12,315 nucleotides of DNA from Crocinitomicaceae bacterium (GTDB taxonomy: Bacteria > Bacteroidota > Bacteroidia > Flavobacteriales_D > Crocinitomicaceae), in contig JAURNA010000033.1 of NCBI GenBank assembly GCA_030830385.1, forward strand, positions 1 to 12,315, in the 5' to 3' direction. Under the pieces are notes generated by a model. That model made no database searches. It had not been told where the DNA came from and worked only from the letters and a program-made list of their open reading frames with translations. Below, piece after piece: positions 1 through 6,830 of this stretch (the first letter of the stretch is position 1; each line of letters starts with the position of its first letter). The translations under genes and the position numbers were made by a program.

Positions 1-47
1 CACGTCATATTGCGGTTCTTCCGTACGTGGCTGACATGTTGAAATAA
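1..47 (+). CDS. rpsR: 30S ribosomal protein S18, C-terminal end only
   Basis: Only the last codons are inside the window. Reading from base 3, the frame gives RHIAVLPYVADMLK and then TAA at 45-47. This is the usual S18 tail, in which a basic helix is followed by a short -LPY- segment. S18 is a small-subunit protein at the platform next to S6. The identity rests on this tail plus the position 21 bases before rplI, because rpsF-rpsR-rplI is a conserved bacterial gene order. The 5' part lies beyond the left edge. Confidence 0.85.
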   Translation, partial: RHIAVLPYVADMLK

Positions 48-68
48 CCTCCAAAAAACTCGAAAGAC

Positions 69-515
69 ATGGAAGTAATTTTGAAGAAAAATGTAGATAA
101 TCTGGGATACACAAACGACGTAGTTGTCGTGAAACCAGGTTATGGTCGCAATTTCCTGATTCCTCAAGGATATGCGGTTTTAGCGACAGCATCTGCTAAG
201 AAAGCGCATGCGGAAGTAATGAAGCAAAAAGCGCACAAAGAATCCAAAATCATGGCGGAAGTTCAGGAATTGGGTACTCAGTTGGAAGCGTCTGCAGTTA
301 AGATCGTAACCAAAGCAGGAGACAAAGGAAAAATCTTCGGTTCGGTTAACACAGTTCAATTGTCTGAAGCGTTGAAAGGTGAAGGAATTAACGTAGATCG
401 AAAATCCCTGAAAATCAAAGATGAACCGATTCGCGAAATTGGAACATTTGAAGCAACTGCCAACCTCCACAAGGACGTGAAAGTATCGTTCAAGTTTGAG
501 GTGGTAGGAGAATAA
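69..515 (+). CDS. rplI: 50S ribosomal protein L9
   Basis: Protein of 148 residues, the normal length for bacterial L9. The N-terminal domain opens MEVILKKNVDNLGYTNDVV and continues with the conserved VKPGYGRNFLIPQGYA segment that binds 23S rRNA. A long Lys/Glu/Ala-rich connecting helix (about residues 40-75) follows, then the C-terminal domain with GKIFGSV. L9 sits near the L1 stalk and helps keep the reading frame. It is the last gene of the ribosomal operon here: rpsR ends 21 bases upstream and an intrinsic terminator follows. The ATG has no purine-rich ribosome binding site in front of it, as is common in Bacteroidota. Confidence 0.98.
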   Translation: MEVILKKNVDNLGYTNDVVVVKPGYGRNFLIPQGYAVLATASAKKAHAEVMKQKAHKESKIMAEVQELGTQLEASAVKIVTKAGDKGKIFGSVNTVQLSEALKGEGINVDRKSLKIKDEPIREIGTFEATANLHKDVKVSFKFEVVGE

Positions 516-536
516 GAAGATTCACACCATTGAAAG

Positions 537-567
537 AATCCTGCTGCATTAGTGGCAGGATTTTTTT
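537..567 (+). terminator. Rho-independent terminator after rplI
   Basis: A perfect 8-bp stem (AATCCTGC at 537-544 with GCAGGATT at 555-562) encloses a 10-base loop. The 3' arm runs into seven consecutive T residues (561-567). It lies 21 bases after the rplI stop and is placed to end the rpsR-rplI transcript. Confidence 0.93.
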
Positions 568-884
568 ATGCCATGAATTCAGCCAATAAATCGATTGGAG
601 TCCATATCAACCGCAGACGACCCAATTGACCCGATTGAGATTGGGATTCAGACCTTCCCTCCGTCTTCGTTAAAAAGCATGCACCTTGATTATGCAGAAC
701 GATCGGACACACTTCATCTTCGGCCCTTTGTGCAAACAACCGAATACGGCTCCTTTCACGCCCTTTACCAGACGGACGAATCTCCTTTATCGTTGGAGCG
801 ATAGACCACGGCTCTGATGATCCGCTAAACAAGTTTCAGTTGAACGAATACAAGACGAATCTGTATATTCACAATATCATACCA
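568..884 (+). other. Gene-poor stretch after the ribosomal operon
   Basis: About 300 bases in which no gene can be supported. The plus strand has a weak open frame from a TTG at 595 to a stop at 804. A second plus frame is open from 690 and runs without a stop into the membrane protein that follows; its last part offers a TTG start at 840. The minus strand is open over 566-832 but gives low-complexity, Arg/Ser/Gln-rich text with no family resemblance. No hairpin, tandem repeat or RNA gene was seen. It may hold the promoter of the downstream gene, but no good TAnnTTTG match was found. Confidence 0.5.
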
Positions 885-1301
885 ATGCAGAGAAAAGTCA
901 CTTTCGCAAAATACTTCGGGATCACCATGACTGCGTGTTCACTGTTCATTCTTGGGGTTTCCCTTTATACAGGACCGAACATTTCCACATTTACCGGAAT
1001 TATTCTTCTCATCGTTGGAATCATGTATTTGGTGAATCCTGCGTTCGTTTATGACGATGAAGAACTCGAACTGAAAAATCTGTACGGGATGACCATGCGC
1101 AGGTATTCGTTCGATACCGATCAAATGGAGGTTCGGGACGGTCGCATCTATGCAAACGGGAAGAAAATCCGTGTGGCAGGCTGGGTGTTGGTTCCATCGG
1201 AATACAAAGACCTACTGGATCATATTCAATCCAACTCGAATTCTGCTCAGACACCCCCCCGAAAAGGCGCTGAAGACATTCTGGACAACGGAATTCAGTG
1301 A
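885..1301 (+). CDS. Small membrane protein with two helices and a PH-like soluble tail
   Basis: Protein of 138 residues from ATG 885. Two hydrophobic segments at about residues 11-29 and 36-54 are separated by a short loop, forming an apparent hairpin. A soluble part (about 56-115) follows with the pattern YDDEELELKNLYGMTMRRYS, then a turn DGRIYANGKKI. This alternation of short strands recalls the bacterial PH-like domains found in small Bacteroidota membrane proteins, but I cannot assign a function. The last 20 residues are polar and follow a run of seven C bases (1254-1260), so the C-terminus could be altered by slippage. A TTG at 840 would add 15 residues (MNEYKTNLYIHNIIP) that look protein-like; ATG 885 is preferred as the standard codon. 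It stands alone, with no partner close by. Confidence 0.65.
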   Translation: MQRKVTFAKYFGITMTACSLFILGVSLYTGPNISTFTGIILLIVGIMYLVNPAFVYDDEELELKNLYGMTMRRYSFDTDQMEVRDGRIYANGKKIRVAGWVLVPSEYKDLLDHIQSNSNSAQTPPRKGAEDILDNGIQ

Positions 1302-1694
1302 ACAGAATCCGAACGTTTTTTATGCGACAGTTGACCGCAGATCACAAGCATGATATCATTGTATTCCTGGGGGTTTTTCGCCTCCATTTCATCTGTTTTT
1401 CAGGATGAAAATCAACGTAAGTTCAGAGCTCATGTTTTCATCACCTGATTCTCAAAACTACCGGGAAATATCCTGTCGGGCATATCGAGTACCGTCTGCG
1501 AATCAAACCGAAATTCGCCCGTTTTTGTCCCCGTTGATCATGGGAATGGAACTTAACACTGGAAGCACTTTCTTTTTTTGGTTTTGTGTTGGGTACTTTC
1601 GGCCTCCCCGATTCTCATCCGGATATCGATCATGAAGATCAAACACATTTCCATCCATCTAAATTCCGTAACTTCACCACCGCAAATAGTTCCC
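1302..1694 (+). other. Gene-poor stretch, possibly with decayed coding fragments
   Basis: Almost 400 bases without a supported gene. A 76-codon frame at 1405-1635 shows no family pattern. Other frames contain short protein-like pieces, for example TTGKYPVGHIEYRLRIKPKF between about 1457 and 1516, ended by nearby stops; this could be an eroded gene or chance. A 10-base palindrome ATGATATCAT lies at 1350-1359. TACTTTCG at 1594-1601 resembles the Bacteroidota -7 element TAnnTTTG with one mismatch and could serve the glycosyltransferase, but no well-spaced upstream TTTG was found. Confidence 0.4.
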
Positions 1695-2417
1695 ATGGCC
1701 CAGACATTATCCATCATCATTCCAGCCTATAACGAAGAAGCAACGATTCACCTCATCCTTGACAAGGTTCGAGACGTTGCATTGAAAGACGGCATCCAGA
1801 AGGAATTGATCATTGTGAACGATTGCTCCAAAGACGATACAAAAGGAGCCGTAGATCGATACATGCAGACCAACCCTGAACTTCCAATCACATACTACGA
1901 ACACGAAGTTAACAAGGGAAAAGGGGCCGCTTTGCATACGGGAATCGAAAAAGCAACCGGAGAATTTCTGATTATTCAGGATGCGGATTTAGAGTACGAT
2001 CCAGAGGAATACAACGATTTGTTAAAGCCTATTTTGATGGGTCAGGCGGATATTGTATATGGATCACGATTCATGGGAAGCAATCCACACCGAATTTTGT
2101 TCTACTGGCACTCACGGGGAAACAAATTCCTTACGAACCTATCGAACATGTTCACCAACCTGAATCTATCGGATATGGAAACGTGCTACAAACTGTTCCG
2201 TACGGAAATCATTCAGGGATTGAAGCTTCGCGAAAAGCGTTTCGGATTTGAGCCGGAAGTAACGGCCAAAATTTCCCGAATCCCGAAGATTCGCATTTAT
2301 GAAGTAGGAATTTCCTACTACGGTCGCACCTACGAAGAAGGAAAGAAAATTGGCTGGAGAGATGGGTTCCGCGCGATTTGGTGCATCCTGAAGTACGGAT
2401 TGTTCCGCGCAAAGTAA
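1695..2417 (+). CDS. Family 2 glycosyltransferase, polyprenyl-phosphate (DPM1-like) type
   Basis: Protein of 240 residues with a GT-A fold. The N-terminus LSIIIPAYNEEATI (5-18) is the nucleotide-sugar entry strand, and IIVNDCSKDDT (39-49) carries the conserved Asp. NKGKGAALHTGIEKATGEF (73-91) precedes the metal-binding QDADLEYDP (95-103, the DxD-type site D96/D98). SDMETCYKLFR (159-169) and FGFEPEVTAK (183-192) are typical of enzymes that move a sugar from a nucleotide donor to a polyprenyl phosphate at the inner membrane face. The protein has no C-terminal membrane helices, so it matches the short soluble Bacteroidota form. The frame is open upstream to 1578, but the family's N-terminus fits the ATG at 1695. 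The gene appears monocistronic. The sugar cannot be read from the sequence. A link to the lipid-sugar genes on the minus strand is possible but unproven. Confidence 0.92.
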   Translation: MAQTLSIIIPAYNEEATIHLILDKVRDVALKDGIQKELIIVNDCSKDDTKGAVDRYMQTNPELPITYYEHEVNKGKGAALHTGIEKATGEFLIIQDADLEYDPEEYNDLLKPILMGQADIVYGSRFMGSNPHRILFYWHSRGNKFLTNLSNMFTNLNLSDMETCYKLFRTEIIQGLKLREKRFGFEPEVTAKISRIPKIRIYEVGISYYGRTYEEGKKIGWRDGFRAIWCILKYGLFRAK

Positions 2418-2472
2418 ACCTCATTTCCTTTCCGTAATTTTTGATGGTGAAACTGCTCATGATCACACGTAA

Positions 2473-2688
2473 ATTGGTTACGCATGCGACGAAGAATATC
2501 GCAACCAGGGACTGATGAGGGAGGCAATGAACTTGGAATTCACAAAGTCAAAGCCATGGCCCGAACCATTCGGTAAACCTTCCATGCACGTACTGAAAGC
2601 ATCCGGCTTTCAAGAAGACAAATTGCTTCGCGGACATTATCTGCGGGATGAAATTTACGAGGATTCACTGATTTTTTCACTTCATTAA
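2473..2688 (+). pseudogene. Decayed GNAT acetyltransferase (RimJ/RimL type), C-terminal remnant
   Basis: The frame after a stop at 2470-2472 reads IGYACDEEYRNQGLMREAM, which matches the acetyl-CoA-binding motif of RimJ/RimL-type acetyltransferases (IGYxLxxxYxGxGxMxEAl). It ends with KPSMHVLKASGFQEDKLLRG, then the HYLRDEIYEDSLIFSLH tail and TAA at 2686-2688, the usual C-terminus of the family. The middle is too short: the strand and loop normally between the EAM helix and the N-x-x-S-x-x-V-L segment are replaced by a short unrelated stretch. The same frame upstream, from about 2419, reads FLSVIFDGETAHDHT before the TAA and may be a further eroded piece. No start codon or N-terminal domain is present, so this is most likely a dead gene with an internal deletion. 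Confidence 0.8.
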
Positions 2689-2757
2689 ATCGAAGCACTT
2701 ATCCTCTTTGAAACTTCTTCAATCATATCTCGTTAAACAAAGCATAGACGTAATTCC

Positions 2758-3168
2758 GTGCATCAAACAAATCACTTTTTCTTGAACGGCTTTCTGGCTG
2801 CGCTCATGGTGACGTTATTCCTCAGTCCATCCCGAGCTCAAAAAGCAGACTCTTCTCAAAGCATTGAACCATTTTTGGGGTGTGAATGTTGTGCGGATAC
2901 AATCGACATCGAATTCCCGCATCTGGACGAAATTTGGGGACGGGCCATTAAATCGAAAAGAATCCTGCAGGGCTGGAAGGATCACAAACTTTCATGGGAA
3001 CGAGACATTGACGAATACAATATTGAATCGGGACTTGTCATTAACTGTCTCATGAGAGGTAGCGTTGGAGATCGATCCAACGATTGCGAATTAATCCTGT
3101 TGCTTTCCGGGGAGAACATAACCCGCGGTGTTCGTATTCGCATGTCAAACGGGAAACAACTCAACTAA
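2758..3168 (+). CDS. Small secreted protein of unknown function
   Basis: Protein of 136 residues from a GTG at 2758; the only other start is an internal ATG at residue 17. The N-terminus is a plausible signal peptide: basic/polar start, hydrophobic core FLNGFLAALMVTLFL (8-22), and a cleavage-like SRA/Q at 25-28. The mature part begins with a Cys-rich GCECCADT (41-48), then a charged region with DEYNIESGLVINCLMRG and a C-terminal strand-like GENITRGVRIRMSNGK. The cysteines could form disulfides or bind metal, but I recognise no family. The same frame continues open for 28 codons after its TAA. The uptake operon that follows starts 206 bases later with its own promoter, so co-transcription is unlikely. 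Confidence 0.6.
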   Translation: MHQTNHFFLNGFLAALMVTLFLSPSRAQKADSSQSIEPFLGCECCADTIDIEFPHLDEIWGRAIKSKRILQGWKDHKLSWERDIDEYNIESGLVINCLMRGSVGDRSNDCELILLLSGENITRGVRIRMSNGKQLN

Positions 3169-3230
3169 TCGCCCGGGCCCCATCTTTTGTTGATCGCTTC
3201 CTGTGAACATCTGAACGTCTCCATTCAGGA

Positions 3231-3240
3231 CGGACGTCCG
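3231..3240. promoter_or_regulatory. 10-base perfect palindrome in the spacer before the uptake operon
   Basis: CGGACGTCCG is a perfect inverted repeat, about 130 bases before the predicted promoter of the uptake operon. The spacer (3169-3374) holds another palindrome, GCCCGGGC at 3171-3178, near the end of the previous gene. Either could be a regulator site or just part of GC-rich text. I saw no B12-riboswitch conserved box and no Fur-like 19-mer in this spacer. Confidence 0.2.
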
Positions 3241-3362
3241 GTATTGCACCGAAAGTTCAAATCCTGATCGCCGGATATTGACAACATAACAAACCCTGAG
3301 CCAGGCAAACCCGTCCACAAAAGCATGGCAAAACAGTACAGCAACAATTGCCGGATTCCTTC

Positions 3363-3370
3363 TATCTTTG
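3363..3370 (+). promoter_or_regulatory. Bacteroidota -7 promoter element for the uptake operon
   Basis: TATCTTTG is an exact match to the TAnnTTTG consensus of the principal Bacteroidota sigma factor. It ends 4 bases before the GTG start of the lipoprotein gene, which would put the transcript start at or next to the start codon. A TTG at 3348-3350 is the nearest -33-like triplet, but the spacing to the -7 box (12 bases) is shorter than usual, so the upstream element is weak or absent. Confidence 0.6.
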
Positions 3371-3374
3371 CCGG

Positions 3375-4484
3375 GTGAACAACGTCTTTTTCCCCTTCCT
3401 GTGCTTCGTGTTGATCGTTGGTTGTACAGATGAGCAAACAGAAAATGAGAACCCTTTGATTGCTCATGATGCACAGCATCGGATGAAGGTCGATCATGCG
3501 CGTTTTTTTCAACTGGACTCCTTGTTGGATGGATACCGACTCAACATTATCAACCCTTCCAACGGCTACGTGGAGGAATCGTGGGAACTTTCATACGACA
3601 GCGATCGAAAGGGTGACAACGTAATCCATGTTCCGCTGAAGAGCCTCGCGGTTGAATCGGCTACCCAAATCGGAATGATTGGAGCTCTGGATGCCTTTGA
3701 CCATCTCGGCGGAGTCTCAACCATGCAATACGTTTACGATGAACGGGCGCACAACGCGTTTAAGAAAAAATCGATCATCGAAATTGGGAATGAGCATTTG
3801 ATGAAAACGGAATCCGCTGTTAAGGCTGGCATCAACGGCGTTTTGCACAGCGCATTGAATGGAGATTTACCCAACCGACAAAAGTTCGAGCAATTGGGTA
3901 TTCACTGTATTCGAATATACGAGTGGCAGGAAGTTCATCCGCTCGGAAGAGCTGAGTGGATCAAGGTAATCGGCATTCTGATCGGAAAAGAAAAAGAGGC
4001 CAACGCCCACTTCGAACAATGCGTCACCAATTACGAGTCCATCAAAACAACATTGGCCGCTGTGAAGAAAAAACCGAGTGTAATGAGCGGGAACTTCATC
4101 GCTGATGCCTGGTACACGCCAGCCGGAGATAGTTACATGGCAACGCTTATTGCTGACGCAGCCGGAGATTATCGATACGCTCATACCGAAGGAACCGCGA
4201 GTCTTTCGCTCCCAATGGAGCAAGTCATCATCGACAATACCGATACCCAATTCTGGATCAATTGTGGTTTTGCGACGAAGACGGCGCTTCTGAACGGCAA
4301 TCCCAAAGCGAATTTATTGGCCCCATATGCCAACGGACTTTATTGCTACTCAAAACAAATGAATTATTTCTGGGAGCAAAGTGCTGTATACCCGGATCAT
4401 GTTCTGGCGGACCTCGCATCAATTTTTCACCCGAAGATTCTGGATGCTCATAAACTCGTATTTTACAGCAAAATCGATTCATGA
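3375..4484 (+). CDS. ABC transporter substrate-binding lipoprotein, iron chelate/cobalamin (FecB/BtuF) type
   Basis: Protein of 369 residues from GTG 3375. This start gives a textbook lipoprotein signal: hydrophobic FFPFLCFVLI followed by the lipobox IVGC with Cys17 as the lipidated residue. A longer version from a TTG at 3348 would run through the promoter box and put charged residues before the signal. The mature part follows the class III binding-protein plan (COG0614): an N-terminal lobe with IGMIGALDAFDHLG, a long middle helix around IKVIGILIGKEKEANAHFE, and a C-terminal lobe containing KKKPSVMSGNFIADAWYTP and GDSYMATLIADAAG. In this family the protein delivers ferric siderophore, haem or cobalamin to a FecCD permease; the ligand cannot be read from the sequence. 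The last four bases overlap the permease start (ATGA), so the two are translationally coupled. Confidence 0.88.
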   Translation: MNNVFFPFLCFVLIVGCTDEQTENENPLIAHDAQHRMKVDHARFFQLDSLLDGYRLNIINPSNGYVEESWELSYDSDRKGDNVIHVPLKSLAVESATQIGMIGALDAFDHLGGVSTMQYVYDERAHNAFKKKSIIEIGNEHLMKTESAVKAGINGVLHSALNGDLPNRQKFEQLGIHCIRIYEWQEVHPLGRAEWIKVIGILIGKEKEANAHFEQCVTNYESIKTTLAAVKKKPSVMSGNFIADAWYTPAGDSYMATLIADAAGDYRYAHTEGTASLSLPMEQVIIDNTDTQFWINCGFATKTALLNGNPKANLLAPYANGLYCYSKQMNYFWEQSAVYPDHVLADLASIFHPKILDAHKLVFYSKIDS

Positions 4485-5479
4485 TACTGCTCAACCGACA
4501 TCGATGGATGCTGATCTCTTTGGCTCTTGTGCTGATTGTCATCGGTATCGTACACCTGTTCTCAGGTCCTATTTCCTTGCGGTTCGATGATTTCTCAAAC
4601 GCTCTGTTCAACTACGATTCGAGTAACGTAATGCACAGTGTGGTACGTGAAATTCGCATTCCCCGAATGTGTATGGCCATCATTTCAGGCGCGGGATTAT
4701 CAGTCGCCGGATTACTCATGCAAACCCTGTTCAGAAATCCACTTGCCGGTCCTTACGTACTGGGAATCAACTCGGGGGCAAGTCTCTTCGTGGCCTTCAG
4801 TCTCATGACAGGAATTCCGTTTCTCACATCAGATATCGGGTTGATTTCCCATGCACTGCTGGGAGCATTTTTATTTGGATTGCTGATTCTGCTTTTCTCG
4901 AAAATTGCCCGTTCTCAAGTCACATTACTCCTCACGGGAATTATGCTTGGAAGCTTTACAAGTGCAATTATTTCACTGCTCGAATCCATGAGTGACGCTC
5001 AGGAACTCAAACAATTCACGATGTGGGCCCTGGGTTCATTGCAACGTACGAATTTTGATCAATTACCGGTAATTGTACTGGTGTTTTTGCTCGGATTCAT
5101 CGGGGCTCTGCTGCTCATTCGACCGCTTAACTTACTTGTGCTCGGAGAGAAACAAGCGGAGCTCCTGGGAATCAATTTTAACAGGGTGCGCCTGCTCATC
5201 ATCTTAGTAACAGCCGTTCTCACCGGATTGATTACAGCGTATTGTGGTCCCATAGCTTTCGTCGGTTTGGCCGTTCCTAACCTGGTACGAATGCTGATGA
5301 AAACCCAGCATCACGGCATCCTCCTGTTGGCAAGCGCCTTAGGCGGATCATTGTTCGTCCTTTTATCCGACTTGTGCATTCAATTGATGGAATTACACTG
5401 GGTGATTCCGATTAACGTATTCACGTCAATAGTTGGCGCACCAATCGTGGTTGTCTTACTCTTAAAACGTGTCCGATGA
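4481..5479 (+). CDS. ABC transporter permease, FecCD/BtuC family
   Basis: Protein of 332 residues, the normal size for this family, with about ten hydrophobic segments along its length. The segment FRNPLAGPYVLGINSGASLF matches the conserved RNPLAxPxxLGxxxGA block. CGPIAFVGLAVPNLVRML is the family's best-conserved cytoplasmic loop, where the permease contacts the ATPase. The protein forms the homodimeric channel of a type II importer. The start is fixed by the ATGA overlap with the lipoprotein stop, and its own stop overlaps the next start in the same way. No residue in the conserved blocks looks defective. Confidence 0.95.
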   Translation: MILLNRHRWMLISLALVLIVIGIVHLFSGPISLRFDDFSNALFNYDSSNVMHSVVREIRIPRMCMAIISGAGLSVAGLLMQTLFRNPLAGPYVLGINSGASLFVAFSLMTGIPFLTSDIGLISHALLGAFLFGLLILLFSKIARSQVTLLLTGIMLGSFTSAIISLLESMSDAQELKQFTMWALGSLQRTNFDQLPVIVLVFLLGFIGALLLIRPLNLLVLGEKQAELLGINFNRVRLLIILVTAVLTGLITAYCGPIAFVGLAVPNLVRMLMKTQHHGILLLASALGGSLFVLLSDLCIQLMELHWVIPINVFTSIVGAPIVVVLLLKRVR

Positions 5480-6180
5480 TTTCCATGAAAACAGCAGATT
5501 TTGGTTACGATGAGACGCTATTTCGAGTTGATCAACTCGAGTTGAATGCCGGTACTGCCACCGTTTTAATCGGAGGGAACGGAACGGGTAAATCGACCCT
5601 GCTGAAAACGCTGATTGGCCAGGTTCCCCTGAGAAAGGGCGATTTGACACTGGATGGCAAATCGCATTCAGGCTTTCATCGGGATGAACGAGCGCGTTTG
5701 ATGGCATTTGTCCCGGTTCGTTTTCCGATAATGGAGTACGTCCGCGTCAGGGAATTCATTGCACTTGGCAGTTATGAGGAAGGATCGTGGTTTGGAACTG
5801 TGAACAACGAACTCGCGGACAAGGTTGTGGTCATCACTCGTCGGTTGGGAATTGAACACCTTATTGATTCTTTCACGTCCTCAATTAGCGACGGAGAGCG
5901 GCAATTGGTTGCCATTGCCCAGGCAATCTGCACGGAAGCTCCCATCGTTCTCCTCGATGAACCGACAGCATTTCTCGATTATGGGAACAAGCAGCGTGTT
6001 TTGGAACTGATTCAACAACTGGCGAATGAACACAACAAATGTGTTCTATTCTCTTCCCACGACCTTGATATTTGCGTCCGATATTTTGATCGTTACCTGA
6101 TCGTTCAACGGGACGAGCAGAAATTGACTTTCCTGCAAACGCATTCGTGTGACGAACTGATTCAACTCAGCTATCCGTGA
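5476..6180 (+). CDS. ABC transporter ATP-binding protein, FecE/BtuD-like
   Basis: Protein of 234 residues with all core ABC motifs: Walker A GGNGTGKS (33-40), signature SISDGERQ (136-143), Walker B IVLLDE (157-162), D-loop FLD (166-168) and switch His195 in SSHD. Two positions are unusual for ABC ATPases in general. The Q-loop glutamine (normally xxPQ) is Val81 in MAFVPVRFPIMEYV, and the signature is SDGE rather than SGGQ. Both recall the divergent FecE-like subgroup common in Bacteroidota, so the enzyme is probably active. It energises import by the permease upstream, whose stop overlaps this ATG by 4 bases. The C-terminus after about residue 210 is short, with no extra regulatory domain. 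Confidence 0.93.
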   Translation: MISMKTADFGYDETLFRVDQLELNAGTATVLIGGNGTGKSTLLKTLIGQVPLRKGDLTLDGKSHSGFHRDERARLMAFVPVRFPIMEYVRVREFIALGSYEEGSWFGTVNNELADKVVVITRRLGIEHLIDSFTSSISDGERQLVAIAQAICTEAPIVLLDEPTAFLDYGNKQRVLELIQQLANEHNKCVLFSSHDLDICVRYFDRYLIVQRDEQKLTFLQTHSCDELIQLSYP

Positions 6181-6830
6181 GATCGATTGTAAAGCGCATA
6201 CTTCATCCCTTTCTCAAAAGATGGTACCGATGGAAACACCGTAAACCACGACAAACTTCGTACAAAGGTGTTGAGGCAACTATTCTTCCCGGGGTATTCT
6301 CTCCGACACTAACGCTCAGCACGCGAATTTTCATCGATTACCTGGAAACGCAATCGCTGCAAGGGAAAAAGATCCTTGAACTCGGTGCCGGATCCGGACT
6401 AATTGCCTCGTATTTGGCACTTCAGGGAGCTGAAGTCATTGCGTCTGACATCTCGGATCAGGCAATTGCGGGGCTGGCAATGAATGGTGAGAAAAATGGC
6501 TTTGAAGTTCGGCAGTCTGATTTGTTCGAGAACATTCAGGAATCCTTTGACCTTGTTATCATCAACCCTCCCTATTATCCTAAAAACCCTCAAAACGATG
6601 AAGAGCGTGCCTGGTTCTGTGGTTCTGATTTCGAATATTTCAGGTCACTCTTTGCACACATTTCGGCAAGGAATCACACAAATGAAGAGTATTTGATGAT
6701 TCTCTCCAATGATTGCGATCAGCAGTACATCAAATCTCTGGCAAGCACCAATGGCACTGTACTCAATCCCGTTTACACTGCCGAAAAATGGAAGGAAATC
6801 AACACCATTTTCAGACTAGAGAATAAATAA
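6177..6830 (+). CDS. Class I SAM-dependent methyltransferase with NPPYY motif (PrmC/HemK-like)
   Basis: Protein of 217 residues starting at a GTG that overlaps the ATPase stop (GTGA). The basic N-terminus (MRSIVKRILHPFLKRWYRWK) is followed by GVFSPTLTLST (39-49), which resembles the substrate-side loop of PrmC/HemK2-type enzymes. SAM motif I is ILELGAGSGL (66-75), the acidic end of strand 2 is Asp91 in IASDIS, and the catalytic motif IV is NPPYY (130-134). NPPY is typical of enzymes that methylate planar nitrogen atoms such as glutamine amides or nucleic-acid bases. The usual PrmC N-terminal helical domain is missing, so the protein is closer to the short HemK2-like form. Its tight coupling to a transporter operon is unexplained. 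Its last 20 bases overlap the end of the convergent gene. Confidence 0.85.
   Translation: MRSIVKRILHPFLKRWYRWKHRKPRQTSYKGVEATILPGVFSPTLTLSTRIFIDYLETQSLQGKKILELGAGSGLIASYLALQGAEVIASDISDQAIAGLAMNGEKNGFEVRQSDLFENIQESFDLVIINPPYYPKNPQNDEERAWFCGSDFEYFRSLFAHISARNHTNEEYLMILSNDCDQQYIKSLASTNGTVLNPVYTAEKWKEINTIFRLENK

Noticed and set aside
595..804. Plus-strand open frame with a TTG start after the rplI terminator
   Set aside because: Only weak starts, no recognisable domain, and opposing and alternative frames are equally open. The phrase TLHLRPF followed by HALYQTDES vaguely recalls a GNAT N-terminus, but it is too short and gapped to claim.
566..832. Minus-strand 88-codon open frame
   Set aside because: The translation is low-complexity and Arg/Ser-rich without family resemblance, and it runs into the rplI terminator.
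1322..1408. Short hydrophobic frame beginning MRQLTADHKHDIIVFLGVF
   Set aside because: 28 codons, no ribosome binding site or promoter, and no known small-protein family; chance cannot be excluded.
3250..3285. GTTCAAATC resembling a tRNA T-loop
   Set aside because: The flanking bases form no 5-bp T-stem and no matching acceptor arm was found upstream, so there is no tRNA.
3169..3374. Possible cobalamin riboswitch before the uptake operon
   Set aside because: No conserved B12-box or paired core could be found, and the predicted promoter lies at the 3' end of the spacer, leaving no room for a leader.
3145..3512. Two minus-strand open frames across the start of the lipoprotein gene
   Set aside because: They overlap a well-supported lipoprotein gene and its promoter, and show no domain pattern.
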